Both the position numbers and the translations under genes were made by a program. 64,000 bases of DNA, taken from contig NZ_JACJQU010000015.1 in the NCBI RefSeq assembly GCF_014696825.1, positions 1-64,000 on the forward strand, read 5' to 3'. This document shows positions 45,119 through 54,647 of this stretch, in pieces (the stretch's first letter is position 1; each line of letters starts with the position of its first letter). The notes below the pieces were generated by a model. That model had not been told where the DNA came from. It was given only the letters and a program-made list of their open reading frames with translations, and searched no databases. The DNA comes from Anabaena sphaerica FACHB-251 (GTDB lineage: Bacteria > Cyanobacteriota > Cyanobacteriia > Cyanobacteriales > Nostocaceae).

Positions 45119-45967
45119 CTAACGTTGCTGGGGCAAGCGCCGCACGAAAACTTCCCAAGTAGCTCCACCAACAACGCCATCTGCTTGTAACCCGTAGCGA
45201 GTTTGAGCAGCTTTGACTGCGGTTTCAGTGGTAACACCAAAGTCACCATCTATAGAGCCTTTCAAAAAACCCAAGGTTTGTAGTAGTTTTTGTAACTTAG
45301 TTACTTCTGAGCCACGGTTGCCTAAACGTAAAATAGGCCATCCTGCCGGGGTGTATTGAATGTTAGGATTTTGCTGATTGGGTGGTGTCGGACGAAAGCT
45401 CGTGTTAGGCTGATTTTGGGAAGTTGTAGTTGGTTTGGGAGCAGTCGGTTTTCGGAGAACTGTGTTATTAATAACAGTGTTTCTATTGTTTTGAGTAGGA
45501 ACACTCAAGTTATTGCTGGCGGTGGGTTGCACACCAGAGGAATAGGTATTGGCAGCAACGTTTGATACATTAGGGAAAAGTTTTTGCCAAGTGATAGCAT
45601 CTACAACACTATCTGGATTCAAGCCAGCGGCTTGTTTAAATTGGGAAACAGCCCTGGCTGTACCTTCTTGATAAATACCATCTACTGCACCTGTGTAAAA
45701 GCCTAAAAGTGCCAGTGCTGCCTGAAGTTCCGAGACAAGTTGACCTTGGCTACCAAGTTGCAAGGTGGGGCGGTTGATGTTACCTACGGTGCTGATTTGG
45801 GCAATTTGTATAGGTGCTGCTATTGATGGCATCGCAGAGGAAGCAATCAGTACAGGTGTAACGTAAAATAAAAGTGAGTAATACGACTGTTTTTTTCTTA
45901 AGTTGTGGGAAATACTCTTAATCAGGCTATATTTCATGGAATTTACCTGGGATATTGTCATGCTCAT
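45119..45967 (-). CDS. Peptidoglycan-binding protein with two PG_binding_1 domains
   Basis: 282 residues from ATG 45967; internal ATGs at 45961 and 45937 are possible and the last would put a signal peptide at the very start (LLFYVTPVLIASSAMPSIA). Two PG_binding_1 domains are visible: LGSQGQLVSELQAALALLGF with AVSQFKQAAGLNPDSVVD, and LGNRGSEVTKLQKLLQTLGF with TAVKAAQTRYGLQADGVV. They are joined by an Asn/Pro/Thr-rich linker of about 90 residues. The protein is exported and would dock on peptidoglycan. It has no catalytic domain. Confidence 0.92.
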   Translation of the reverse strand: MSMTISQVNSMKYSLIKSISHNLRKKQSYYSLLFYVTPVLIASSAMPSIAAPIQIAQISTVGNINRPTLQLGSQGQLVSELQAALALLGFYTGAVDGIYQEGTARAVSQFKQAAGLNPDSVVDAITWQKLFPNVSNVAANTYSSGVQPTASNNLSVPTQNNRNTVINNTVLRKPTAPKPTTTSQNQPNTSFRPTPPNQQNPNIQYTPAGWPILRLGNRGSEVTKLQKLLQTLGFLKGSIDGDFGVTTETAVKAAQTRYGLQADGVVGGATWEVFVRRLPQQR

Positions 45968-46073
45968 CTTACATTTGATGCGATCGCCACAATAACTTTA
46001 CTGTGGAGACCTGATAGCAGGTGACAGGTGACACCTGCAAATTGCTGTAATATAGTGATCCGATTTGATTTAT

Positions 46074-46130
46074 GTCCGCGTAGCGTGGCGTTAGCCATAT
46101 TTTTCGTAGAGGCAGGGAACAGGGAACAGG
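46074..46130. repeat. GCGTGGCG repeat copy plus GGGAACA STRR
   Basis: CGCGTAGCGTGGCGTTAGCCAT (46077-46098) is a copy of the repeat at 2-27, followed by three GGGAACA units to about 46130. Confidence 0.7.
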
Positions 46131-46207
46131 GAACAGGTAAGAAGATTTTCCGTGTGTACTGAGTCTTGTTCAATAATCAAATAGGAGTCCTATATAACGG
46201 ATAACTG

Positions 46208-47482
46208 TTAACTGTTAACTGATTTTATTGCTTCCTCTTGACCAACTAAAGACACATAAGGTTCCTGTAAATATTTATTAGCGGCTGTCATCGCTGACTT
46301 AGGACTGACTTTGTGAATCAGTGCGGGAAATTCCTGATCAAATTCAATTCCTAAGCCCAAAATTTCATACCATCCATATATTTGAGCAATTTGCCCGTTA
46401 GTTTGCTTACCCAAGGCATACTGTCCGAGAATTTTATTCTTGGCTGTTTGTAGTTCATCGGCAGATAGTTCAGTATTACATAGTCGTTCTACTTCTTGGC
46501 GCAATCCTTGGAAAGCGATACTGGTATTTTCTGATGCAGTTCCCATATAAACTATAAATGAAGCGGGAAACAGCCGAGTAGAGTAAATAGCAGATACTTC
46601 GTAAGCTAAACCCCGTTTTTCTCGTAATTCCACAAACAAGCGGCTAGAAAGCCCATTTCCCAAGTATGTAGATAACAATTTGAGGGCGGCGTATCCGGGG
46701 GCGCTGACTGATGGACCCATATAACCCAACATCACAATTGATTGTTGTGTATTTAAGGGTTTGAGGCAGGATTTTGGTGTAACAGAAATTGCAGGTAAAT
46801 CTAGTATATGACGTGGTTGAGTTGGTGGGAACCAATCACCAAACACTTCTGCGACTAACTCTAGTGCTGCTTCTGGTGTGATGCGTCCAGCAATGCTAAT
46901 TACTATGTTGTCTGGACGAAAATGAGTTTGGTGAAATTCTGTTAAGTCTACACGAGTAATGCTGCTAATAGTTGTTTCTGTACCTAAAACCGACAGAGAA
47001 TATGGGTGTTCTTGGTACATGGCTTGTCGCATTTGTTCAAAAGCCAAGTTAAAGGGTTGCTCTTTTTGAGAGCGTATATCTTGTAGTGCTAACCGCTTTT
47101 CTAGTTCTATTTGGCTTTCGGGAAATGTGGGCGATCGCAATAATAACGCCGACAGTGCTAAAATTTCGGCAAAATCAGCAGTTACTGTTTTCAAAGACAG
47201 CAAAAAATAATCAGTACCCGCATCGACACTTAAACTTGCTCCCACAGACTCGACTTTTTCGGCAATTTCTAAGCTCGATAAACCATCACAACCTTTTGTC
47301 ATTACTGCTGATAACAAATGTGCTAAACCTGCTTGTTCTCGATTTTCATAACAGCTACCAGCACGGATAAAAATTCTCCCGGCAATAATATCTGCTGCTG
47401 AGTTTTCTGCTACCAATACAACAATGCCATTTGGTAATACAGTGCGATGGATAGAAGACTTAGAATTATTTATATTTTGCAT
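46208..47482 (-). CDS. M16 peptidase-family protein, non-catalytic partner type
   Basis: 424 residues from ATG 47482; GTG at 47488 would add two. The M16 fold is clear but the zinc motif HxxEH is absent: the corresponding stretch reads GLAHLLSAVMTKG. The C-terminal half has the R/Y-pair motif GLSSRLFVELREKRGLAYEV found in the non-catalytic subunit of M16B heterodimers. It lies 130 bp downstream of the catalytic partner on the same strand with a repeat between, and the two probably make one protease for peptides in the cytosol or periplasm. Confidence 0.9.
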   Translation of the reverse strand: MQNINNSKSSIHRTVLPNGIVVLVAENSAADIIAGRIFIRAGSCYENREQAGLAHLLSAVMTKGCDGLSSLEIAEKVESVGASLSVDAGTDYFLLSLKTVTADFAEILALSALLLRSPTFPESQIELEKRLALQDIRSQKEQPFNLAFEQMRQAMYQEHPYSLSVLGTETTISSITRVDLTEFHQTHFRPDNIVISIAGRITPEAALELVAEVFGDWFPPTQPRHILDLPAISVTPKSCLKPLNTQQSIVMLGYMGPSVSAPGYAALKLLSTYLGNGLSSRLFVELREKRGLAYEVSAIYSTRLFPASFIVYMGTASENTSIAFQGLRQEVERLCNTELSADELQTAKNKILGQYALGKQTNGQIAQIYGWYEILGLGIEFDQEFPALIHKVSPKSAMTAANKYLQEPYVSLVGQEEAIKSVNS

Positions 47483-47509
47483 TCTCACTCAATAGGTTAA
47501 TGATTAAAG

Positions 47510-47560
<51 letters not shown>

Positions 47561-47612
47561 TATTTTTAATTTTTCTGTTCCCTATTCCCTTCTTACTGTC
47601 CCCTGTCACTTA

Positions 47613-48905
47613 TTAATATGGTTTGAGAACAGTAACTGCGTAATTTTGCGGTGAAAGATAATTTTGTGCTAATTTTTGCAGTTCTTGAGTATCAAAGGAC
47701 TGAATTTGCTGAGGATAAGCAACGGCTAATTCAGCTTGGGCAATGGTATTATAGTAACCATAAAGGGATGTTAACTGATTGGGTGTTTCCGTTGCAAAGG
47801 CATATTCATTACATAATGATCTACGGATGCGGTTAAGTTCTTGCTCGCTAATACCTGTAGTTTGCAAGTTATGTAAATGCTCCTGAATTAAAGACTCTAC
47901 TCTTTCCAGATATTCTGCTTCTAACCAAGCGGTAATTGTCAATAAACTTGATTCCCGTTGTAAGGAAAAATTACTGCAAATTGCCTGTACCAGTTGTTTA
48001 TCTTCCCGTAAATCATGCACTAAGCGGGAAGTCCTTCCTTGTCCTAATAACACCGTTAGCAAATCTAAACCATGGGTGTCTCTCAGTTTTTCTACTCCTG
48101 GTGCTATCCACGCCATCATTAACCGTGCTTGCTCCAGGCGTGGTAAAATTAGCTCTTGTCGATGAATGCCTGTAATTACTGGTGCTGGTATTTTCTCTGA
48201 TGGGGGACAATCAGCGCGATTGCTTCCGGCAGTGCGCTCCCCCTCTCCGGTAAAATCTGTAAAAGTTTTATTTACCAATTCCCAAGCTGTTTCCTGTTCC
48301 ACTCCCCCCACAATCACAACTGTCATATTTTCCGGTTGGTAGTGGGAACGATGAAAACACCGCATCGCTTCTGGTGAGTGCTGCATTAAATCTTGCTCAG
48401 TACCTAATACAGAACGTCCGTAAGGGTGGTTTTGATAGACGTTTTTCAGCAGCGATTCAAATCCTATGGCATCGGGATCATCAGCACCAGAGCGAATTTC
48501 CTCTAATACTACATCTCGTTCGCGGATAAATTCATCTTCGGAAATTGCTGCATTGAGCAAAAGTTCGCCTAAATGGGGTAATGTATCTCCTAAGTAAGGA
48601 GTAGCTGTAGCCAGGTAGTAATGAGCATAATCATGGCTCGTAGCTGCATTACTCACACCACCCATCTTCTCAATGTTATAATCAAACTCCCCAGGAGCTA
48701 AGGTGGCTGTACCTTTAAAAATCATGTGTTCTAAAAAGTGTGCCATCCCAAACCAAGGTTCTGGCTCTAAGGTCGCTCCAGCACGAACCCAAACATCTGC
48801 CACTACTACAGGGGTAGCAGGTATTTCCTGATGAATAAATGTCAAACCATTATCTAGCTGAAAAACCGAGGCTGGAAACACTGTGTTAGGTAGGTATGTT
48901 GTCAA
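47613..48905 (-). CDS. M16 peptidase-family protein, catalytic subunit
   Basis: 430 residues. The zinc-binding motif HFLEHMIFKG (HxxEH) and the later glutamate in EEIRSGADDPDA give an active inverzincin site. The start is TTG at 48903-48905, with stops in frame just upstream and no ATG before residue 53, so the TTG is the only workable start near the N-terminus; I keep it although TTG is unusual. It would degrade oligopeptides with its partner at 46208. No signal peptide is obvious. Confidence 0.92.
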   Translation of the reverse strand: MTTYLPNTVFPASVFQLDNGLTFIHQEIPATPVVVADVWVRAGATLEPEPWFGMAHFLEHMIFKGTATLAPGEFDYNIEKMGGVSNAATSHDYAHYYLATATPYLGDTLPHLGELLLNAAISEDEFIRERDVVLEEIRSGADDPDAIGFESLLKNVYQNHPYGRSVLGTEQDLMQHSPEAMRCFHRSHYQPENMTVVIVGGVEQETAWELVNKTFTDFTGEGERTAGSNRADCPPSEKIPAPVITGIHRQELILPRLEQARLMMAWIAPGVEKLRDTHGLDLLTVLLGQGRTSRLVHDLREDKQLVQAICSNFSLQRESSLLTITAWLEAEYLERVESLIQEHLHNLQTTGISEQELNRIRRSLCNEYAFATETPNQLTSLYGYYNTIAQAELAVAYPQQIQSFDTQELQKLAQNYLSPQNYAVTVLKPY

Positions 48906-49490
48906 TTTTTTGTAGCTTCAATCACAATTTAACCCAATTGTGTCATCTTAACTCTGAATTTTACTTCATTTAGAATCAAATTATACAGATTTTTGTCTTT
49001 AAACTGAAGTGCCAACCAAGGAAAAAAGATGGTGAGTTATGGGCTATCTTCAAAACCCCTTTTTTGACTTTAAATAACTTGAATAACCTTTAATATTTGC
49101 GTCTTTGAGTATTTGGGCAAAATGAAATTATAACCTTGGGGTTTAGCATTTCTAAAGCCCTAAAACAGCAATGATAGAAAAATACTTATAAAAATACTCT
49201 CAGATTATATAGAGATAATACCAGAAAAAAGAATTATGTCAATATCAATGGCTGAAAAAACCTAAATTCGTGAAATTATTGACAACAGTCTCAATAATGT
49301 TGAAAATATGGGCTACTTATTGCGAAAATGAGAAGAATTAACTTTTTTATAAAAATCGATATTAAAAAAACTGAACAATCATATAGCAGTTCCCATGCTC
49401 GTGAGATACAAGGTTTTTTAGTTTAAGGGAACTCTTAACAGGGAACAAGGAATAAATTGATGTGTACTTCATTAGACTGGAAAACGCTAT

Positions 49491-49550
49491 ATCCCCGACT
49501 TCTGAAATCAATTCATCATTTATTTATAGGATAAAAAAGAATTCGGGGAT
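49491..49550. repeat. 60-bp ATCCCCGACTTCT/AATTCGGGGAT element
   Basis: The arms ATCCCCGACTTCT and AATTCGGGGAT are inverted with one or two mismatches and enclose AT-rich sequence. It belongs to the same family as 14162-14223 and 36820-36882. Confidence 0.75.
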
Positions 49551-49673
49551 CTTATATTTCAGCACTTGTTAAACAATTATTCTGACTCCTGACTCCTGAC
49601 TCCTAATTTAAGTACCTGAGCAAAATTAATTGCATATTTTTGGAACAAATACAAATTCCTGTAGTGCTTATCT

Positions 49674-49701
49674 GTTCCCTGTTCCCTGTTCCCTGTTCCC
49701 T
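49674..49701. repeat. TGTTCCC STRR (four copies)
   Basis: Four heptads in the spacer before the ABC transporter gene end. Confidence 0.85.
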
Positions 49702-49733
49702 CTCCTAAATGTACATTTATTCTGCACAACTAC

Positions 49734-51614
49734 TTAATTGAAATTGCGGTTTTTCATCCGTTCAGCACTGCCTGTAGGAATAGCGGCAATTAATTTTTGT
49801 GTATATTCTTCTTGTGGTTGAAGATAAATACTTTCAGATGTACCAGATTCGACAATTTTACCTTGATTCATGACTAAAATGCGATCGCTCATAAATTTCA
49901 CCACACTTAAATCATGGGAAATAAAAATATAAGTCAATTTAAAATCATGTTGCAATTCTTTTAACAAATTCAAAACTTGGGCTTGTACCGAAACATCCAA
50001 AGCAGAAACCGACTCATCACAAATAATAAACTTAGGATTTAAAGCCAAAGAACGAGCAATACAAACGCGTTGACGTTGACCACCAGAAAATTGATGGGGG
50101 TAGCGTTTCATATCATCAGCACTCAATCCCACCCTTTCTAAAAGTTCTACTGCTCTTTCTCTTCGTTGTTGTTTTGTTTTTCCCACAGAATGAATTAATA
50201 AAGGTTCCATAATCGCTTCCCCAATTTTCATTCTAGGGTCAAGGGAACTAAAGGGATTTTGGAAAACTATTTGCATTTCCCGTCTTAATTTTTGTAGCGG
50301 TTCTCCTTTGAGAGTGGTGATATTTTGCCCATCGAAAATAATTTTACCAGCCATCGGTTGAATTAATCTGAGCAAAGTTCTACCCAAAGTAGTTTTACCA
50401 CAACCAGATTCTCCCACCAATCCCAATGTTTCCCCTGGATAGACATCAAAAGAAACGCCATTTACTGCTATATGATAACGTTTTGTAGCTCCGAAAACTC
50501 CCCGAATGGGAAACCCAACTTTAAGATTATCAATTTGTAAAAGTGGTGTTTTTTGGATGAGATTTTCCACTCTTATGTTAATTTCTTCTGTAGTAACTTC
50601 CGTTGGTACTGCTGGTTCTTGGGCTTTAATTACTATTTGTCCAAATTCATCTTTCCCTGCAATCATGTAATCAGAAACTGTCAGTAATTTTTGGGGACGA
50701 CGGTTAAGACTAGGACGACAAGCTACCAAACCTTTAGTATATGGATGTTGGGGATAAGTAAAAATTTCTGATGCTGCCCCATATTCAACAATTTTACCTT
50801 TGTACATCACTGCAACTTGGTCAGCAATTTCGGAAATTAACCCCAAATCATGGCTAATAAAAATCATGCCCATATCGCGGCTTTGTTGCAATTCACGCAT
50901 CAACTCAATAATTGTGGCTTGTACCGTTACATCTAAAGCTGTAGTCGGTTCATCAGCAATTAACAGTGATGGATTACAGGAAATTGCCATTGCAATCATT
51001 ACCCGTTGTAACTGTCCTCCAGATAGTTCGTGAGGGAAACGTTCTAGCATCGCTGCTTTTTGTTCCTTCACCAACTGCGCTAATTTAAAATCACTGGGTA
51101 GAGGCATTTTCGGGTTTGTTTCATGCCAGTTATCGAGATATTGCTGTTGAATTTTTTCATCGTTAGGTAAAAGTTTAACTTCTTGCAGACCTGCGATCGC
51201 AATTCTTTTGGCTTCCGATGCACTGACATTTTGATGCCGCATAATTGCTTCTGTCAGCTGAAAACCAATGTTATAAACTGGGTTCAAAGAACTCATTGGT
51301 TCTTGAAAAATCATAGCAATATCTCCACCCCGGTAAAGCTGCATTTCTTCAGCAGGTAAAGCCAATAAATCGATAGCTTTAGCATTTTCCTGGGGACGAA
51401 AGCAAATTTCTCCCCCACTCACCTTACCGGGATATTGCAACAAACCCATAATTGCTAGTGCTGTCACCGATTTACCACTTCCAGACTCTCCTACTATTCC
51501 TAGAGTCTCACCTCGACGTAAATTAAAGCTGATATCATCCACAGCTTTAAGCTGACTGCCATCACCGGAAAATTCAACTTGTAGATTGCGAACCTCTAGG
51601 AAAGTCTCTCTCAT
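49734..51614 (-). CDS. Double ABC ATPase for peptide/nickel-type import (DppDF-like fusion)
   Basis: 626 residues from ATG 51614, containing two complete ATPase cassettes. The first has Walker A GESGSGKSVT, signature LSGGQLQRVM and Walker B LLIADEPTTALD. The second has GESGCGKTTL, FSGGQRQRVC and IICDESVSALDVS. Each ends with the oligopeptide-transporter motif (HPYTKGL and EEYTQKLI). Fused ATPases of this type energise import of dipeptides or glutathione-like substrates through a separate permease, which is not encoded here. It is an inner-membrane peripheral protein. It is bounded upstream by a long TGTTCCC tract. Confidence 0.93.
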   Translation of the reverse strand: MRETFLEVRNLQVEFSGDGSQLKAVDDISFNLRRGETLGIVGESGSGKSVTALAIMGLLQYPGKVSGGEICFRPQENAKAIDLLALPAEEMQLYRGGDIAMIFQEPMSSLNPVYNIGFQLTEAIMRHQNVSASEAKRIAIAGLQEVKLLPNDEKIQQQYLDNWHETNPKMPLPSDFKLAQLVKEQKAAMLERFPHELSGGQLQRVMIAMAISCNPSLLIADEPTTALDVTVQATIIELMRELQQSRDMGMIFISHDLGLISEIADQVAVMYKGKIVEYGAASEIFTYPQHPYTKGLVACRPSLNRRPQKLLTVSDYMIAGKDEFGQIVIKAQEPAVPTEVTTEEINIRVENLIQKTPLLQIDNLKVGFPIRGVFGATKRYHIAVNGVSFDVYPGETLGLVGESGCGKTTLGRTLLRLIQPMAGKIIFDGQNITTLKGEPLQKLRREMQIVFQNPFSSLDPRMKIGEAIMEPLLIHSVGKTKQQRRERAVELLERVGLSADDMKRYPHQFSGGQRQRVCIARSLALNPKFIICDESVSALDVSVQAQVLNLLKELQHDFKLTYIFISHDLSVVKFMSDRILVMNQGKIVESGTSESIYLQPQEEYTQKLIAAIPTGSAERMKNRNFN

Positions 51615-51745
51615 AGGTCTGGTGTAGTAATTAACAAGGGAACAGGGAACAGAGTACAGAAGACTATTTTATATCAAGTCCGTTGGAATAGTTATCATAT
51701 CTGTGAAGGCAGGGAATTAATTGGTAATTGGGTTATTTATCTCCT

Positions 51746-51815
51746 TGTTCCCTGTTCCCTGTTCCCTGTTCCCTGTTCCCTGTTCCCTGTTCCCTGTTCC
51801 CTGTTCCCTGTTCCC
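51746..51815. repeat. TGTTCCC STRR, ten perfect copies
   Basis: Ten head-to-tail heptads without error, the longest STRR tract in the window. It lies between the ABC gene start and the TPR gene stop on the same strand. Confidence 0.95.
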
Positions 51816-51820
51816 TCCTT

Positions 51821-53989
51821 TTACAACTTAGGTAAAATTTCTGGAATCAAATTACCTGGGACTTTAGATAAAGCCAGATTTTGTCCTTGAATACCTAATT
51901 CAAGATGAAAAGTCCGAATTATTTTGACTATATGACTGAAAGTTGCGTGATAAGCTTCTGTATTTTTAACCAATCCTCCTAATGCTTGCACATGATTTTC
52001 CAAAGATGCTTCTAAATGCTGAGAGAGGATTTGTTTGTCCCCTTTAAAAGACGGATCTGTGACTAATTGATAATGAGCTAAACCCAAGTTATTTTGTGTC
52101 GCTAATAAATCAAAACTTAAAATATTCTGATTCAAGGAATTAGCTAAGGTAAGGGTTTCCTGATATGTCTTAATACATAATTGTAGGAAATTTTGGCGAA
52201 TGTCCTTCGTTACTTGTGGTAAATTTGCTATATGCCAGTAGGCAGTACCAAGATTATTGCGTGTAGCAGCGCAAGCAGCAGGAATATTAGCTGGTGTGCG
52301 ATATTTTAGAGCTTCACGGTAAAGATCAACTGCTAATTGTAAATTTTCCAATGGTTTTTCATATTGGGATAAATTCCAATAAGCCGTACCGATATTATTT
52401 TGAATCATCCCATACTTGATGGGTTCATCTTTGGGTTTGTAATAAACAAGTGCTAAATTATAAGCAGCGATCGCTTTCTGAAGATGCTCCACCGGTTGAC
52501 TATATTGTCCTAAATGCCAGTACGCAGTCCCCAAATTATTTTGACAAGCAGCATACTTTAAGGGATCAATTTCTTCGGTTCGGTAGCGCAGTGCTTCATT
52601 GTAAGCTTTAACAGCTTCCTGCCAATTTTCCACAGGGTGAGAAAATCTTGCTAAATCACCATAAGCTGTCGCTAAATTATTCTGCACACGAGCATAAATT
52701 TCCGATTGACTATCAGGTGAAATTAGTTTGATTGCTAACTGATAAAACTCTATTCCCTGCTGTATATAAGTTTGCCCATCATCACTGCTCCCTGGTGTGC
52801 GGTGCAACATCCAATACAGCGTACCCAAATCATTTAAAGTATCTGGGAGTTGGGGTGAAGTATCGTCATAGCTCACAGCTTCCTGATAGGCAATAATAGC
52901 CACCATCAAGTTTTCTAAACTTGACTGTCCTTGTTCGATACGGAAGCGATAGAAAGTTCCTAAATTGTGATAAGCTACTGCAAGTTCTTCCCCAGAAACT
53001 TGCTGAATTTTTAATTGTTCAATTTCCCAAAGTAGTTGCTTTGCTTGCAAGTTTTCATTTGCATCTTCATCAATATTTGGGTTGAGTGTTGCTTCAAATA
53101 ACGACATTAACTCATTACTAATATGTAGGAAAGATGAGAGTTTGGGGATAACATCATTCTGAGCAGATTTAGTAGATGATGGCTGTAATTTATCTTCCAT
53201 ATTTTCAGAAGGATGTCCCAGAAAATCCTCATCCTCTTCAGTAAACTTAAAATCTTGGACAGCGTTGTCTGTGATTTCCTCTGAGGTGATTGATTCATCG
53301 AGAATCGATTTTTCCAAATTGCCTAAATCTACACTTCGCAAACTAGAGAAATTTTCTGGATAACTGCGATTTTCTAAGGTTGGTGTTGGTTCTCCCGCAA
53401 AGATAAATACACCAGTCCGACACTGCCAAAATTTTGGTGCTGATTGCTGGATTGCATACAACCAAGGACGAGGAACCCAAAACAGCAAGCTAGATTCGAG
53501 AAATGGACTAGCTTCTTGGGTAGAAAAATATTGCTCGCTTAATCGAAGATAGTGCAGAAATAAACGCTGTACTGCAACTGATTGTTTCGTCAGCAGTTCT
53601 ACACCCACAATTTGAAAGGCTGGTATTGGTAAAGGACGACCAGGGCTGTCTTTTGATTCTCCAACAACGGGAGGGGGATAATTCGCTAACCATTGATTTA
53701 TCTGCGCTATGGGATTGGGATCATTTAAATTCAATCTCAATGTCACCAAGCGCGGATAAGCTGGCGTGCTAATTCCTCCTGTTTCTGCTGGGTGATATAG
53801 CACTTGACTGACTGGATAAGCTAGGGTAGAATGCAACCGAGTAGCTACTTGATTTCTTAAGTGTAAGTCATCACATACCGCAAAAAATATCTGTCGCCGC
53901 AAACCTATACTCAGAGCAAACTTCAGGCGTTGATACACTTGTCGATTTAAGGTAAAAATATCTGTAGTTAAAGTTTCATTCACGCTCAT
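51821..53989 (-). CDS. Large tetratricopeptide-repeat protein
   Basis: 722 residues from ATG 53989; a TTG at 54055 would add 22 residues and is rejected. The first 330 residues form a cyanobacterial-type head that resembles an ATPase-free NTP-binding-like region (FFAVCDDLHLRNQVATRLHS, PAFQIVGVELLTKQSVAVQR) but lacks a P-loop. Seven to eight TPRs occupy about 355-660, with NNLGTAYWHLGQY and NNIGTAYWNLSQY repeats of about 40 residues. Such proteins are scaffolds in cyanobacterial regulation; a partner is not evident. No signal peptide. Confidence 0.88.
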   Translation of the reverse strand: MSVNETLTTDIFTLNRQVYQRLKFALSIGLRRQIFFAVCDDLHLRNQVATRLHSTLAYPVSQVLYHPAETGGISTPAYPRLVTLRLNLNDPNPIAQINQWLANYPPPVVGESKDSPGRPLPIPAFQIVGVELLTKQSVAVQRLFLHYLRLSEQYFSTQEASPFLESSLLFWVPRPWLYAIQQSAPKFWQCRTGVFIFAGEPTPTLENRSYPENFSSLRSVDLGNLEKSILDESITSEEITDNAVQDFKFTEEDEDFLGHPSENMEDKLQPSSTKSAQNDVIPKLSSFLHISNELMSLFEATLNPNIDEDANENLQAKQLLWEIEQLKIQQVSGEELAVAYHNLGTFYRFRIEQGQSSLENLMVAIIAYQEAVSYDDTSPQLPDTLNDLGTLYWMLHRTPGSSDDGQTYIQQGIEFYQLAIKLISPDSQSEIYARVQNNLATAYGDLARFSHPVENWQEAVKAYNEALRYRTEEIDPLKYAACQNNLGTAYWHLGQYSQPVEHLQKAIAAYNLALVYYKPKDEPIKYGMIQNNIGTAYWNLSQYEKPLENLQLAVDLYREALKYRTPANIPAACAATRNNLGTAYWHIANLPQVTKDIRQNFLQLCIKTYQETLTLANSLNQNILSFDLLATQNNLGLAHYQLVTDPSFKGDKQILSQHLEASLENHVQALGGLVKNTEAYHATFSHIVKIIRTFHLELGIQGQNLALSKVPGNLIPEILPKL

Positions 53990-54144
53990 GGTGGCTACAA
54001 AAGCCCAAATACAATATACATACTGACCGAAAAATCTCCTTACTCTGATTTTCAAGTAAATGTATTTTGTTCAGGATGAATCAATTTTTCTAGGATTTCT
54101 CACGTTAACAGTATATATTTATACTTAAATTCCCTTTAATTCTA

Positions 54145-54188
54145 ACAAAAAATAAAAAAATCAGGCTCATCCTAAGATGGGAACCTGA
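54145..54188 (-). terminator. Rho-independent terminator of psb34
   Basis: On the minus strand TCAGGTTC pairs with GAGCCTGA (8 pairs including one G-T), extended by ATC/GAT after a 2-base bulge, with loop TTAG. A T-rich tail of seven T, one A, six T follows (54145-54160). It lies 40 bp past the psb34 stop. Confidence 0.75.
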
Positions 54189-54227
54189 GAAATTGAAAAA
54201 ATTAAATTTTATTAAAATAATTTGTTT

Positions 54228-54407
54228 TTAACTGAGATTGGACACGGTGAAGGCGACAAAAATCAAGCCACCAACCAAAAGCGCAGCAGCAGTTCCTAAA
54301 ATAATGTAGGTGCGCTTTTGCCCATCCGTTGGGGGTTCAGCTTGATAAACCTTGGGTTCACGGGCAAAATTGTTGAGAAGACCGCCTTCTTCGTTGGTAT
54401 AGGGCAT
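54228..54407 (-). CDS. psb34: Psb34 (Ssl1498 family), photosystem II assembly protein
   Basis: 59 residues from ATG 54407, with AAGGA ahead of it. The sequence MPYTNEEGGLLNNFAREPKV is the recognised start of the ssl1498 light-harvesting-like family (Psb34). One membrane helix follows (YIILGTAAALLVGGLIFVAF) in the thylakoid membrane. Psb34 binds a photosystem II assembly intermediate near CP47, in competition with Hlip proteins, according to work in Synechocystis. It is a single-gene transcript with its own terminator. The frame is below 60 residues and easily missed. Confidence 0.92.
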   Translation of the reverse strand: MPYTNEEGGLLNNFAREPKVYQAEPPTDGQKRTYIILGTAAALLVGGLIFVAFTVSNLS

Positions 54408-54593
54408 GAAGTAATTCCTTGTTATCTTCTTTTATTTAATGTTACATATATTATGGTTTCACTCTCATATTAATTTATAAAACGTTACATTTAATAATAT
54501 TAATTTATATTAATTATTCAGTGCTAACTATTGACAAATTAACCATTTCATTAACTTATTCAACCACAAACTAAGTTTTGACTCTATACTTTT

Positions 54594-54601
54594 GCTATAA
54601 T
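54594..54601 (+). promoter_or_regulatory. Extended -10 (GCTATAAT) before the AAA ATPase gene
   Basis: TATAAT at 54596-54601 is preceded by TTTGC. The -35 position holds no good TTGACA, and the TTGACT at 54578 is too close. It would start transcription near 54608, which argues for ATG 54648 and against the TTG at 54609. Confidence 0.4.
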
Positions 54602-54647
54602 AAAAATCTTGATCTTCTCTTGTAATAGAAATTTAAATATTAGAATT

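Larger units (their letters stand above)
48906..49733. other. 828-bp repeat-rich spacer without a gene
   Basis: The region upstream of the catalytic M16 gene holds fragments of an unidentified frame near 49237-49330 (MSISMAEKT, stop, IREIIDNSLNNVENMGYLLRK, stop). It also holds an inverted repeat at 49491-49550, GACTCCT units at 49578-49600 and a TGTTCCC tract at 49674-49701. Nothing here supports a working gene. Confidence 0.55.
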
